Shown in pieces: positions 1 through 8,763 of a stretch of 64,000 nt of DNA. The stretch is from assembly GCF_043195135.1 (NCBI RefSeq), contig NZ_JBAFWP010000005.1, one strand, 5' to 3'. The position numbers were made by a program, and so were the translations under genes. The DNA comes from NCEH01 sp043195135. Lineage in GTDB: Bacteria > Pseudomonadota > Alphaproteobacteria > Rhizobiales > Xanthobacteraceae. Positions within the stretch are counted from its first letter, which is position 1. The number at the start of each line of letters is the position of its first letter. Below the pieces are notes generated by a model. The model was given only the letters and a program-made list of their open reading frames with translations, ran no database searches and was not told where the DNA came from.

Positions 1-395
1 AACGAAATCCAGGCGGTGATGGGGATCGGGATCACCATCAGCAAGGTGATCTGCGTCACCTTGTGGACCAGGCGGAACCAGCCGATCAGGATGCCCAGCG
101 GCACCGCGATGATGGTGGCGATGAAGAAGCCGGTGAGGCTGCGGAACAGGCTCGCCATCAAGTGGTAGGCAAGCGTGCCGTCCACCGTGATTTCGTAGAA
201 GCCGGCCGCCACCGTAGTCGGCGCAGGCAGCAGATAAGGCTGCACCCATCCGCGCATGGAGGCGAGCTGCCAGAGGCCGATGATGATCACCGGCAGGATC
301 AGATAGATCGACTGGCTGCCGACTTTCGCCATCCTGCCGCTCGCGGGCGGTTTTGCGGGTGGATCGTTGACCGCCATAGATTCGACTGCGCTCAT
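1..395 (-). CDS. ABC transporter permease (SsuC/TauC type), 3' end outside window
   Basis: Inner-membrane permease subunit of an importer of the nitrate/sulfonate/taurine (NMT1-linked) class. About 131 N-terminal residues are present: a Pro/Ala/Ser-rich cytoplasmic head, then a hydrophobic segment (LILPVIIIGLWQLA), the LLPAPTTV stretch usual in this family, and the start of a second membrane segment. The ATG at 395 overlaps the TGA of the binding-protein gene (TGATG), so the two are translationally coupled. The ligand cannot be read from this fragment. The rest of the gene, and probably an ATPase, lie to the left of the window. Confidence 0.85.
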   Translation of the reverse strand, partial: MSAVESMAVNDPPAKPPASGRMAKVGSQSIYLILPVIIIGLWQLASMRGWVQPYLLPAPTTVAAGFYEITVDGTLAYHLMASLFRSLTGFFIATIIAVPLGILIGWFRLVHKVTQITLLMVIPIPITAWIS

Positions 396-1387
396 CAGTA
401 GATCACTCCGGCTGCCACGCGCGCCTTGGGCAAGAACTGAAGGTTAAACAGCTGGTCCGTATCGAGCGGCTTATCCAAATATTTTGCCTTCACCAGCTCA
501 TCCATGAGGATTTTCGTCTGGTTGATGTATTTGGGGCCGATGTCGTAGTTCAGTCCCGCGTTCTGCAGCGCCATGCGCATCACCGGCTCGGTCTGGCGCG
601 AGGACGCCACGAGGGCCTGCACCACTTCGTCGGGATGCTCGTTCACATAGACGGTGGCCTTGGCATGCAGATCGACAATGCGCTGCACGAACGCGGGGTC
701 CTTGGCGATCATCTCGCGCGAGAACACAAGGTCGGTGGCGACGCCGGAGACCGCAGCATCCTTGTAGGGATCGTCCACCAGGGACCGGGCGATGCCGCTT
801 TGCACCAGCACCGTGCCGTAGGGCTCCGAGGTCGTCACGGCATCCACGGTCTTGGACGCCATCGCCTCGAAATGCGCGTTCGTGGGCAGGAGGATCCAAT
901 TGACCCCCTTCGCGGGATCTATGCCCGCCTGCGCCAGCAGCTCGCGCATGATGATGTCCTGCGTCGAGCTTTTCGACACGCCGATATTCTTGCCGGCGAG
1001 GTCCGCAATGGTGCGAATATTGCTGTCCGCCCGCGCGAGAATGCGCGTTCCCTTGTAGCCGACGGCCGCGACGATGGAGATCGGCCGCCCGCGCGAGACG
1101 GCGAGGATCGATGTGATGAGGCCCATATAGGCGACATCGCTGTTGCCGGTGAGCAGGGAATCCAGCGCCTCGCTGCTGGTCGGAGCATCGACCAGCTCGA
1201 ACTTGAGGTCCGGCGGCGCGACCTTATTCAGGAAATAGGAGCTGATATAATAAGGTTGGCCCTTGGCGGTGACGACGCGCACCGTGCGCACCGGCTCGGC
1301 CCGCAGCGAAAGGGGGGCGAAGGCGAAGGCCAGCGCGCACAGGCCCCCGAGAATCGCGGACACACGTCTGCGACGCAGTTCAAGCAT
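395..1387 (-). CDS. ABC transporter substrate-binding protein, NMT1/SsuA-like
   Basis: Periplasmic binding protein of about 330 residues feeding the permease downstream. The start at 1387 is chosen because AGGAGGAGAAC sits just upstream and the protein then opens with a basic tract, a hydrophobic core and an LRAEP-type signal cleavage site; longer in-frame starts lack this. The body has the family pattern of two lobes with LLTGNSDVAYMG and DLAGKNIGVSKSS. The NMT1/SsuA family binds sulfonates, thiamine precursors, nitrate and aromatic acids. The ligand here is unknown. The operon faces lhgO divergently across about 250 bp that contain an AT-rich stretch near 1510-1530. Confidence 0.85.
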   Translation of the reverse strand: MLELRRRRVSAILGGLCALAFAFAPLSLRAEPVRTVRVVTAKGQPYYISSYFLNKVAPPDLKFELVDAPTSSEALDSLLTGNSDVAYMGLITSILAVSRGRPISIVAAVGYKGTRILARADSNIRTIADLAGKNIGVSKSSTQDIIMRELLAQAGIDPAKGVNWILLPTNAHFEAMASKTVDAVTTSEPYGTVLVQSGIARSLVDDPYKDAAVSGVATDLVFSREMIAKDPAFVQRIVDLHAKATVYVNEHPDEVVQALVASSRQTEPVMRMALQNAGLNYDIGPKYINQTKILMDELVKAKYLDKPLDTDQLFNLQFLPKARVAAGVIY

Positions 1388-1641
1388 GGCGTTCTCCTCC
1401 TGAGACCGCGCTTCTTCCCATCCGGGCGGCGCCGTCTTCATTGGACCTCGTGTTGAGGTGACCGCACTCTAGGCAAGGATGTGAGGCTATTTCAACAAGA
1501 TTGTCGGCAATTTTTAATTTTTATTGAGCAACAAGGTGCGCTATCTGGGGCGCCGGGCGGGTCTTCCGCTGCGTGACAGAGGGGCGCGAAACCCCGTCGA
1601 CGCTGGCGCGAAGCCAGGATTTGTGGGAGGAAAAGAGCATC

Positions 1642-2841
1642 ATGCTCTATGATTTCATCATCATCGGAGGCGGCATCGTCGGCCTCTCCACGGCGCGGGA
1701 GATCCTGCGCCGCCAGCCGGACGCAGGCCTGTTGCTGCTGGAGAAGGAAGGCGGCCTCGCGCGCCACCAGACCGGCCACAACAGCGGCGTCATCCACGCC
1801 GGCATCTATTACGCCCCCGGCAGCTTCAAGGCCGAGCTGTGCCGCAAGGGCGCGCAGGCCACCAAGGATTTTTGCCGCGCGAACAACATCGCCTTTGAAA
1901 CCTGCGGCAAGCTGCTGGTGGCAACCGATGCGGAGGAATTGGCGCGCATGGACGCGCTCTACCAGCGCGCCGCCTCAAACGGCGTGGAGGTGGAGCGCCT
2001 GGACGGCGCCGAGCTGCGGCGGCGCGAACCCAATATCACCGGCATCGGCGCCCTGTTCGTGCCCTCAACCGGCATCGTCGATTACAAGCAGGTCTGCGCA
2101 GCGCTCGCGCGCGAGATCGAGGCCGCCGGCGGCACCATCCTGCTCGGCGCGCAGGTGGATGCGATCCACGAAGGGGCGGAGGAGGTGGAGGTGCGCAGCG
2201 GCGGCGTGACCCATCGCGCCAAGATGCTGGTGGCCTGCGCCGGCCTGCAATCGGACCGCATCGCGCGCCTCGCCGGCCTCAGGATCTCCCACCGCATCGT
2301 GCCGTTCCGGGGGGAATATTATCGCCTGCCGCCGAGCCGCAATGCCATCGTCAAGCACCTGATCTATCCGGTGCCGGACCCGACCCTGCCGTTCCTGGGT
2401 ATCCACCTCACCCGCATGATCGACGGCTCGGTGACGGTCGGCCCCAATGCGGTGCTCGGCATGGCGCGCGAGGGCTATCCCAAGCTCTCGGTGAACGCCG
2501 CTGATCTCGCCGATACGCTCAGCTTCCCCGGCTTCTGGCGCACGCTCGCCAAAAATCCGCGCGCGGCGATCAATGAGCTCAAGAACTCGCTGCTGCCCGC
2601 CGGCTATCTGGAGCAATGCCGCAAATATTGCCCGGACCTGACCATGGCGGACCTTCAGCCCTATGAGGCCGGCATCCGCGCCCAGGCGGTGCTGGCGGAC
2701 GGAACCTTGGTGCACGACTTCCTGTTCGAGCAGACGCCGCGCTCGCTGCATGTGTGCAACGCCCCCTCCCCCGCCGCCACCGCGGCCCTGCCCATCGGCG
2801 AGATGATCGCCGACAAGCTCATGGGCGCGGAGGCAGCCTGA
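1642..2841 (+). CDS. lhgO: L-2-hydroxyglutarate dehydrogenase/oxidase
   Basis: FAD-dependent oxidase converting L-2-hydroxyglutarate to 2-oxoglutarate, passing electrons to oxygen or the quinone pool. The 399-residue length matches the family. The N-terminal dinucleotide fold is FIIIGGGIVGLSTA, followed by the diagnostic HQTGHNSGVIHAGIYY segment and, near the end, YEAGIRAQAV. The start at 1642 follows GGGAGGAAAAGAGC. It stands alone between two minus-strand operons. In other bacteria lhgO follows the glutarate hydroxylase csiD, which is not seen here. A glutaryl-CoA dehydrogenase lies 54 kb away, so a common lysine/glutarate role is possible but unproven. Confidence 0.88.
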   Translation: MLYDFIIIGGGIVGLSTAREILRRQPDAGLLLLEKEGGLARHQTGHNSGVIHAGIYYAPGSFKAELCRKGAQATKDFCRANNIAFETCGKLLVATDAEELARMDALYQRAASNGVEVERLDGAELRRREPNITGIGALFVPSTGIVDYKQVCAALAREIEAAGGTILLGAQVDAIHEGAEEVEVRSGGVTHRAKMLVACAGLQSDRIARLAGLRISHRIVPFRGEYYRLPPSRNAIVKHLIYPVPDPTLPFLGIHLTRMIDGSVTVGPNAVLGMAREGYPKLSVNAADLADTLSFPGFWRTLAKNPRAAINELKNSLLPAGYLEQCRKYCPDLTMADLQPYEAGIRAQAVLADGTLVHDFLFEQTPRSLHVCNAPSPAATAALPIGEMIADKLMGAEAA

Positions 2842-2843
2842 AC

Positions 2844-3800
2844 TCAGCGGCCGCGCTGGTGCAGGATGCGGCCGATGAGGTTCAGCAGGATCTGGGCAGC
2901 GAGGATGGCGGTGACGCCGGCCGGATCATATTCGCGCGCCACCTCCACCAGATCCACGCCGACGATGGTGCCCCGCTTGGCGAGGCCGTCCAGCAGTTCC
3001 AGCACCTCGTAATAGGCAAAACCGCCATGGCTGGGCGTGCCGGTGCCCGGGGCGATGGAGGGGTCGAAGCCGTCGATATCGATGCTCACGTAGTAGCGCG
3101 CGCCGGCAGGAATGCGCGCCAGCACCGCCTCGGTGCCGAGCTTGCGGATCTGCCGCACGCTCAGGATATCGCTGCCCATGCGGCGGGCATCCTCATAGCC
3201 CTCGCGGGCGGTGGAGGAGACATTGCGGATGCCGAGCTGGGTCAGGCCGGTGACATGCGGCCGCTCGGCGGCGCGGCGCATGGGGCTGCCATGGCCATTG
3301 CGTACGCCGTGCCGCTCGTCGACGAAATCCAGGTGCGCGTCGAACTGCACCAGGTGCACGGGCGCCTCGTCGGAAAAAGCGGCGACGCAGGGAATATTGA
3401 TGGAATGATCCCCGCCCAGCACCACCGGGAGGGCCCCCGCCTTGAGGATCGCGCGCACGCCGGCCTCGATATTGGCGTGGCTCTGGGCGGTGTCGGTGTG
3501 GATCATGTCGGCATCGCCCATGTCCACGATGCGGGCGGCCCCGGCGGGCAGATAGACCACGTCGTCCTCATGGTCGTAAGCGCCGGAATGACCGAAGGCG
3601 AACAGGGTGGAGGCCTCCCGGATCGCCCGCGGGCCCGAGCGGGCGCCGGAGCGCCATTGGGTGCCGAGATCGAACGGCGCGCCGAGGATGGCAACGTCCG
3701 CCTCCAGCTTATCCCAGTCCAGGCAGAGGGGATATTTGCCGAAGGTGCAGATGCCGACGAAGGGCAGGTCGAGCCGCCCGCTTTCATATCCATGGGCCAT
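2844..3800 (-). CDS. Ureohydrolase (agmatinase/guanidino-acid hydrolase family), copy 1
   Basis: Binuclear-metal hydrolase that cleaves a guanidino group to release urea. The 318-residue length and all metal-ligand motifs fit: GGDHS, FDAHLD and SIDIDGFDPSIAPGTGTP. The start at 3800 has GGAAAA upstream; the upstream in-frame extension lacks a ribosome site. It is the last gene of the minus-strand operon that starts at 9755 and sits 10 bp after a second ureohydrolase. The family includes agmatinase, guanidinobutyrase, guanidinopropionase, guanidine hydrolase and metformin hydrolase, so the substrate cannot be assigned from motifs. The creatininase two genes upstream makes a guanidino acid such as creatine worth testing (inference). 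Confidence 0.85.
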   Translation of the reverse strand: MAHGYESGRLDLPFVGICTFGKYPLCLDWDKLEADVAILGAPFDLGTQWRSGARSGPRAIREASTLFAFGHSGAYDHEDDVVYLPAGAARIVDMGDADMIHTDTAQSHANIEAGVRAILKAGALPVVLGGDHSINIPCVAAFSDEAPVHLVQFDAHLDFVDERHGVRNGHGSPMRRAAERPHVTGLTQLGIRNVSSTAREGYEDARRMGSDILSVRQIRKLGTEAVLARIPAGARYYVSIDIDGFDPSIAPGTGTPSHGGFAYYEVLELLDGLAKRGTIVGVDLVEVAREYDPAGVTAILAAQILLNLIGRILHQRGR

Positions 3801-3810
3801 GGGATTTTCC

Positions 3811-4788
3811 TTAGACCGCGTCGTGGGCGACCGGCGCGCCGCGCCGTTCGGCGACCGCACTCGCCAGCACGCACAGAAGTTCGAACATGAGGCTCGCGCC
3901 CGTGAGCGCCGTGAGGCCGGAGGGGTCGAACGGCGGGGCGACTTCCACAAGATCGGCGCCGATCAGGTTCAGCCCCGCCAGAGCCCGCACCATGTGCTGC
4001 GCCTCCCGCGTGGTGAAGCCGCCGATCTCCGGCGTGCCGGTGCCCGGCGCGAAGGAGGGATCCAGGCTGTCGATGTCGAACGTCACATAGGCCGGCTTTT
4101 CGCCGAGGATGGCATGGACCTCGTCCATCACGTCCTGCGGCCCGCGCTTGATGAATTCCTCCATGAAGATCATGCGGATGCCGCAGGCCTTGGCGAAATC
4201 GAAGTTCGAGGCATCGGAGATCGCGCCGCGCAGGCCGATCTGCACGAAGCGCTTGGGGTCGATCAGGCCCTCCTCGATGGCCCGGCGGAACGGGGTGCCA
4301 TGGTTGTAGGGATTGCCGCCGAAGAAGCCGTCATAGGTGTCGGAATGGGCATCGAACTGAACCACGCCCACCGGTCCCTCATGCACCAGCCCGCGCAGGA
4401 TCGGCAGCGTCATCAGATGATCGCCGCCGGCCGAGAGCGGCACCGCGCCCGCCGTGCGCACGGCGGCGTAGAAATTGCCCACCAGCTTCAAGGTCTTCAT
4501 GAGGTCGAGCGGATCGACCGGCGCGTCGCCGCAATCGGCGATCCGCGCCTGGTCATAGGGGGAAACACCGGTGACATGATGCACCCGGCGCGTCAGGCTC
4601 GACTGGTTGCGCAATTCGCGCGGGCCATGCCGCGTGCCGGCGCGATTGGTCACGCCGCCGTCGAACGGCACGCCGACAATGGCGATATCCACCTCGGCCG
4701 GCTCGGCCTGCGGCAGCCGCATGAAGGTGGCGATGCCGGCGAAACGCGGGATGCTGCCGGAATCCGCCGGCTCGAACTTTCCAACCAT
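3811..4788 (-). CDS. Ureohydrolase (guanidinobutyrase/guanidinopropionase-like), copy 2
   Basis: Second ureohydrolase, 325 residues. Metal motifs are GGDHL (Leu where Ser or Thr is usual), FDAHSD and TFDIDSLDPSFAPGTGTP, so the aspartate and histidine ligands are intact. The N-terminal PRFAGIATFMRLP stretch and the C-terminal LVEVAPPFDPSG resemble Pseudomonas guanidinobutyrase and guanidinopropionase as I remember them. It lies between the creatininase and copy 1. Tandem non-identical ureohydrolases can form hetero-oligomers, as in metformin hydrolase, but here both copies keep their ligands, so two separate activities are equally possible. Confidence 0.87.
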   Translation of the reverse strand: MVGKFEPADSGSIPRFAGIATFMRLPQAEPAEVDIAIVGVPFDGGVTNRAGTRHGPRELRNQSSLTRRVHHVTGVSPYDQARIADCGDAPVDPLDLMKTLKLVGNFYAAVRTAGAVPLSAGGDHLMTLPILRGLVHEGPVGVVQFDAHSDTYDGFFGGNPYNHGTPFRRAIEEGLIDPKRFVQIGLRGAISDASNFDFAKACGIRMIFMEEFIKRGPQDVMDEVHAILGEKPAYVTFDIDSLDPSFAPGTGTPEIGGFTTREAQHMVRALAGLNLIGADLVEVAPPFDPSGLTALTGASLMFELLCVLASAVAERRGAPVAHDAV

Positions 4789-4829
4789 GAAAACCTGCCA
4801 TCTGGCTCAAGCGGGCCGCGCCCGCGCTG

Positions 4830-5603
4830 TCAGAGATCGAATTCCTTGCGCACGGCCGCGGTGATGCCGGCGACATAATCGTCCATCAGCCACTGGCCCT
4901 TTTCGGCGGTGGAGCCATGGGCCACCGCGAGCACGCCGGACGCCGGCACGAAGCCTTTCGGCACGGGGTGCACGTCATAGGTGGGGAATTGCGCCGGCCC
5001 GTCGGAAGGCACCTTGTCCATCTCCACCAGTTCCGGGCGCACCAGGAGCATGAGCGAGGTTTCCAGCAGGCTCGCATGCTCCAGGTCGATGCCGGGGAAG
5101 CCATCGGGGAACAGGCGCTCCAGCGTCTCGCGCCGGGCGAAGTCCCAATATTCCAGGCGCATCAGCTGCATGTCGGTGATGCCGTCGCGGCGCAGTTCGC
5201 GCAGGCCGAGGTCCACGCCCTCGACGCCGGGCCACATATTCTCGTAATGGCCGTTCACCACCACGATGCGCCGCACGCCGTCCGCGCCGAGGCCCCGGAT
5301 CACATCCCGCAGCACCAAAGCGAAGGTGTAGGCATCCAGGCTCGTGGTGCCGGGAAACGCCTCGCCGCCGCCGGAGCGGGGCTGGGACTTGTAGCCATAG
5401 GGGATCGCCGGCGCGACAATGCCGCCGATCTCCTGCGCCACCCGCGCGCACACGGCCGTGGGCAGCACCACGTCCACGTTCAGCGGCAGATGCGGGCCGT
5501 GCTGCTCGGTGGTGCCGAGCGGAATGAACACCGTCGCCCCGGCGGCAACCTTGGCCTGATATTGCGGCCAGCTCAGTTCGGCCATGTAGACGCTGTCGAC
5601 CAT
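4830..5603 (-). CDS. crnA: Creatininase (creatinine amidohydrolase)
   Basis: Hydrolyses the lactam of creatinine to creatine, or a close analogue, with a binuclear metal centre. Metal residues are visible as Glu33, His35 and Asp44 in TTEQHGPHLPLNVD, with the second motif NGHYEN. The YGYKSQPRSGGGEAFPGTTS segment and overall length (257 residues) closely follow the Pseudomonas enzyme as remembered, rather than more remote family members such as MftE-type proteins. The start at 5603 follows AGGGGA. No creatinase (M24 family) is seen in the window. The ureohydrolases directly downstream may process the product (inference). Confidence 0.85.
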   Translation of the reverse strand: MVDSVYMAELSWPQYQAKVAAGATVFIPLGTTEQHGPHLPLNVDVVLPTAVCARVAQEIGGIVAPAIPYGYKSQPRSGGGEAFPGTTSLDAYTFALVLRDVIRGLGADGVRRIVVVNGHYENMWPGVEGVDLGLRELRRDGITDMQLMRLEYWDFARRETLERLFPDGFPGIDLEHASLLETSLMLLVRPELVEMDKVPSDGPAQFPTYDVHPVPKGFVPASGVLAVAHGSTAEKGQWLMDDYVAGITAAVRKEFDL

Positions 5604-5614
5604 TGTATGTCCCC

Positions 5615-6340
5615 TCAGTGCATGGCCGCGCCGCCATCGACGCTGATGCATTGGCCGGTGATGAAATTCGTATGGCGCGAGGCGAGGAAGGCGACCGCCT
5701 CCGCCACCTCCTCCGGCCGGCCGATGCGGCGCAGCGGATTGTTGGTTTCCAGCGCCTGCTGGGCCGCATCCATGCCGGCGAAATTGAGCAAGGGCGTATC
5801 CACCGGCCCCGGCGCCACCGCGTTCACCAGGATGCGCGGCGCGAGCTCCCGCGCCCAGGAACGTGTGAGTGCGAGGATCGCGCCCTTGGTGGCGCAATAG
5901 CCCGACGCGCCCTGCCGGCCGAGATAACCGAGTTCGGACGCGATATTGATGATGCGCCCGTGTTCGCCGAACAGCCGCGCGGCCTCCCGCGCCATGAGGA
6001 TGGTGCCGCGCACATTCACCGCCAGCATCTTCTCGAAGGCGGCGAAATCGAAGGCGGCGAGCGGGCTTTCCAGGTCCAGCCCGGCGCAATTCACGATCAC
6101 GTCGAGTCCGCGCAGGTGCGCCGCCGCAGCATCCATCGCCGCGACCACCGCCGCCTCGTCGGTGAGATCCACGGCGAAGGGATGCCAATCTGGCGCCTCC
6201 GCCGGCTGGATGTCGAACCCGACCACATGGGCGCCGCCCGCCGCCAGCCGGTTCGCACAGGCGCGGCCGATGCCGCTCGCCGCGCCGGTGACGACGATGC
6301 GCAGGCCCTGGTGCGGCGAGGGATCAGATGGGTTCACCAC
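5615..6340 (-). CDS. Short-chain dehydrogenase/reductase, copy 1
   Basis: Classical SDR of 241 residues with cofactor motif TGAASGIG, structural NCAG, catalytic Ser in INIASE and YCATK. It ends with the usual SVDGG. FDIQ after beta-strand 2 suggests NAD(H) preference. The start is GTG: either 6340, preceded by GGAG, or 6337, which would form a GTGA overlap with the preceding SDR. Its place inside the creatininase/ureohydrolase operon suggests oxidation of a hydroxy intermediate of the imported compound; the substrate is unknown. Confidence 0.85.
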   Translation of the reverse strand: MVNPSDPSPHQGLRIVVTGAASGIGRACANRLAAGGAHVVGFDIQPAEAPDWHPFAVDLTDEAAVVAAMDAAAAHLRGLDVIVNCAGLDLESPLAAFDFAAFEKMLAVNVRGTILMAREAARLFGEHGRIINIASELGYLGRQGASGYCATKGAILALTRSWARELAPRILVNAVAPGPVDTPLLNFAGMDAAQQALETNNPLRRIGRPEEVAEAVAFLASRHTNFITGQCISVDGGAAMH

Positions 6341-7104
6341 GGTGCTTCTCCACGATCGACCCCGAGGCTCTGGCCGGTGATGTTGGCGGCGAGATCGGAA
6401 GCCAGGAACAGATAGGTGCCGGCCACGTCGTCCGGGTCCATGAAGCCGGGCAGCGCCTGCACCGCCACGATCTCGCGCAGCAGATCGTCCTCCGGCCGGC
6501 CGGTGCGCTCGGCCATGGCGCGCAGCGAGCGCAGCGAAGCGTCCGTGCGCACCCAGCCGGGGCAGACCGCATTCACATTGATGCCGCGCGGGCCGAGCTC
6601 CTTCGCGAATGTCTTGGTCAGGCCGATCACCGCATGCTTGGAGGCGACATAGGCGCCGAACAGGGGCTCGGCGGTGCGCGACCAGATGGACGCGGTATTG
6701 ATGATGCGCCCGCCGTGGGAGAGCTTCGGCGCGAAGGCGCGGGTGGCGAGGAACGTCCCCGTCACATTGATCTCCACCACGCGGCGGAAGCGAAGCTCGT
6801 TCTCCGCGCTCGGATCATCGAGCGGCGTCACCAGCTCCAGCCCGGCATTGTTCACAAGCACGTCGAGATGGGGGATTTCCTGGGCGACGGCTTCGAGATC
6901 GGCGGTGCGGGTGATGTCGGCCTTGTGGCCGCGCGCGCCGAGCCGCTCCGCGGCCTCGAAGATGGCGTCATCCTCCGCCAGCATATGCAGGTCCGCGCCC
7001 GCCGCCGCAAAGGCCCGGGCGATGCCGTGGCCGATGCCCCGGCTCGATCCCGTCACGAGAACCGCGCGCCCGGCGAGGCCGCCCAGCAGTCCGCCCGCCA
7101 TCAT
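6334..7104 (-). CDS. Short-chain dehydrogenase/reductase, copy 2
   Basis: Classical SDR, 256 residues: TGSSRGIG, VNNAG, catalytic Ser in INTASI and YVASK. The C-terminus reads GVDRGEAPW instead of the usual VDGG, a mild oddity near the dimer interface. The start at 7104 follows GGGAGAGGAGCC. ATGA overlaps the ATPase stop on one side and the gene overlaps SDR copy 1 on the other, so translation of all three is coupled. It has diverged from copy 1, suggesting two sequential or stereospecific oxidations rather than a recent duplication. Substrate unknown. Confidence 0.85.
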   Translation of the reverse strand: MMAGGLLGGLAGRAVLVTGSSRGIGHGIARAFAAAGADLHMLAEDDAIFEAAERLGARGHKADITRTADLEAVAQEIPHLDVLVNNAGLELVTPLDDPSAENELRFRRVVEINVTGTFLATRAFAPKLSHGGRIINTASIWSRTAEPLFGAYVASKHAVIGLTKTFAKELGPRGINVNAVCPGWVRTDASLRSLRAMAERTGRPEDDLLREIVAVQALPGFMDPDDVAGTYLFLASDLAANITGQSLGVDRGEAPW

Positions 7105-7874
7105 GGCTCCTCTCCCGCGCTGGCGCGCACCAGGCGCAGCATCTCGTTGCGCAGGGCAAAGAAGTCCGCCCCGTCGCGCATCTCCAGCGTGCGCCCCTCG
7201 CCAAGGCGCGTCCGCACGTCGATTTCCGCCATGACGCGCGCCGGGCGCTTGGAAAAGACGATGACCCGGTCGGCGAGGAACGCGGCTTCCTCCACATCGT
7301 GGGTGACGAACACCACGGTCTTGGCGTCGCGCCGCTGGATGCGCCGCAATTCGCCCTGCAATTGCTCGCGCCGCTGGGCGTCCAGCGCGCCGAACGGCTC
7401 GTCCATCAGCAGCACGTCGGAGCCGGCGGCAAGCGTGCGGGCGATGGCGATGCGCTGGCGCATGCCGCCGGAGACCCGGTTCGGATAAGTGTCGGAAAAT
7501 TCGTAGAGCCCGACCAGATCGAGATAATGATCCCGCCGGCCGAGCTTCTCCTCCTCCGACAGATCGGTGCGGTAGCGCATGCCGAAGGCGACATTCTCCG
7601 CCACCGTCAGCCAGGGGAAGGAGGAATAGGACTGGAATACCATGCCGCGCCGCCAGTCCGGCCCGCCCACGGGTGCGCCATCCAGGCGGATCTCTCCGGT
7701 GCTCGGCGTATCGAGCCCGCCGATCATGCGCATCAAGGTGGTTTTGCCGCAGCCGGAGGGGCCGAGGAACACCACGAATTCGTTGCGGGCGATGGCGAGG
7801 TTGAACGGCGTCGCCACCACCTCGACCTTGCCGAAGCGCTTGGTGACATTGGTGAATGTGAGATGTGCCGTCAT
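7101..7874 (-). CDS. ABC transporter ATP-binding protein (SsuB/TauB type)
   Basis: Cytoplasmic ATPase of 257 residues energising the importer encoded by the next two genes. Walker A is GPSGCGKTT, the signature SGGMRQR, Walker B VLLMDEPFGALD, and the switch histidine is in FVTHDVEEA. DEPFGALD and the short length place it in the nitrate/sulfonate/taurine branch. The start at 7874 follows GAGGTCGGGCGG. It sits 10 bp after the permease gene and overlaps the SDR gene by 4 bp. Confidence 0.92.
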   Translation of the reverse strand: MTAHLTFTNVTKRFGKVEVVATPFNLAIARNEFVVFLGPSGCGKTTLMRMIGGLDTPSTGEIRLDGAPVGGPDWRRGMVFQSYSSFPWLTVAENVAFGMRYRTDLSEEEKLGRRDHYLDLVGLYEFSDTYPNRVSGGMRQRIAIARTLAAGSDVLLMDEPFGALDAQRREQLQGELRRIQRRDAKTVVFVTHDVEEAAFLADRVIVFSKRPARVMAEIDVRTRLGEGRTLEMRDGADFFALRNEMLRLVRASAGEEP

Positions 7875-7884
7875 CCGCCCGACC

Positions 7885-8763
7885 TCACAGATAGCGGAAG
7901 GCGCGGCGGTGAGCCGCCCGCAGCAATTGATCGGTGAGCAGGCCGATGATGCCGATGAGGAACACCCCGGCCATCACCTCCGGCGTCTTCATGTAGCGCC
8001 GCGCCGCCCAGATGACGAAGCCGAGGCCGCTGTCCGCCGCGACGATCTCGGCGATGATCAGATAGGTCCAGCACCAGCCGAGCGTGATGCGCAGATTGTC
8101 CACCAGGCCCGGCAGCATGGCGCGGAAGGCGACATCCCGCAGCACCTGGCCGGGCTTCGCCCCGACCGTATAGGCGATCTCGATATATTCCTGCGGCACC
8201 CGCCGCATGTCGTCGGAGACCAGCAGCACCAGCTGGAAGAAGGTGCCGAGCCAGAGCAGGAAAATCTTGGTCTCCTCCCCGACGCCGAACCAGATGATGG
8301 ACAGCGGCACCAGGGCGGGCACCGGCAGGTAGCGGATGAAGTCGATGATGGGTTCCAGCGCGGCGCCGATGGCGCGATAGGCGCTCATCATCATGCCGAT
8401 GGGAATGGCCATGACCGCGGCCAGCAGGAACGCGCTCCACACCCGCAGGATCGAGACCCAGGCGTTCCAGGCGAGATGCTGATCCGCGAACATGCGCATC
8501 ATGGCGGCGAGGATGGCGCTCGGCGCGGGGAAGAACAGCGGGCTGGTGAGCCCGAGCCGTGCCACCCCTTCCCACGCCGCCAGCACCAGCACGCTGGCGC
8601 CGACCGCGACGCCCGCAGAAACAGGGCGCGGCAAGGGCGCACGCAGGCGGAACAGGTCGCGCAGCACGAACCCGCCGCCCGCCGCCGGCGCGCCGCCCGA
8701 CGGCGTGCCGGCCCCACCGCCGGCGCGCGCCGGCGGCGAGGATGATGCGGCGGGCTCGCTCAC
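7885..8763 (-). CDS. ABC transporter permease (SsuC/TauC type)
   Basis: Inner-membrane subunit of 292 residues with an unusually long Ala/Pro/Gly/Ser-rich N-terminal cytoplasmic tail (about 45 residues) before the first membrane segment (AGVAVGASVLVLAAW). It contains the LFFPAPSAI motif typical of the class and the EAA-like loop EIAYTVGAKPGQVLRDV. The start is GTG at 8763, forming GTGA with the stop of the binding-protein gene. Forms an importer with the genes on each side. Confidence 0.9.
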   Translation of the reverse strand: MSEPAASSSPPARAGGGAGTPSGGAPAAGGGFVLRDLFRLRAPLPRPVSAGVAVGASVLVLAAWEGVARLGLTSPLFFPAPSAILAAMMRMFADQHLAWNAWVSILRVWSAFLLAAVMAIPIGMMMSAYRAIGAALEPIIDFIRYLPVPALVPLSIIWFGVGEETKIFLLWLGTFFQLVLLVSDDMRRVPQEYIEIAYTVGAKPGQVLRDVAFRAMLPGLVDNLRITLGWCWTYLIIAEIVAADSGLGFVIWAARRYMKTPEVMAGVFLIGIIGLLTDQLLRAAHRRAFRYL

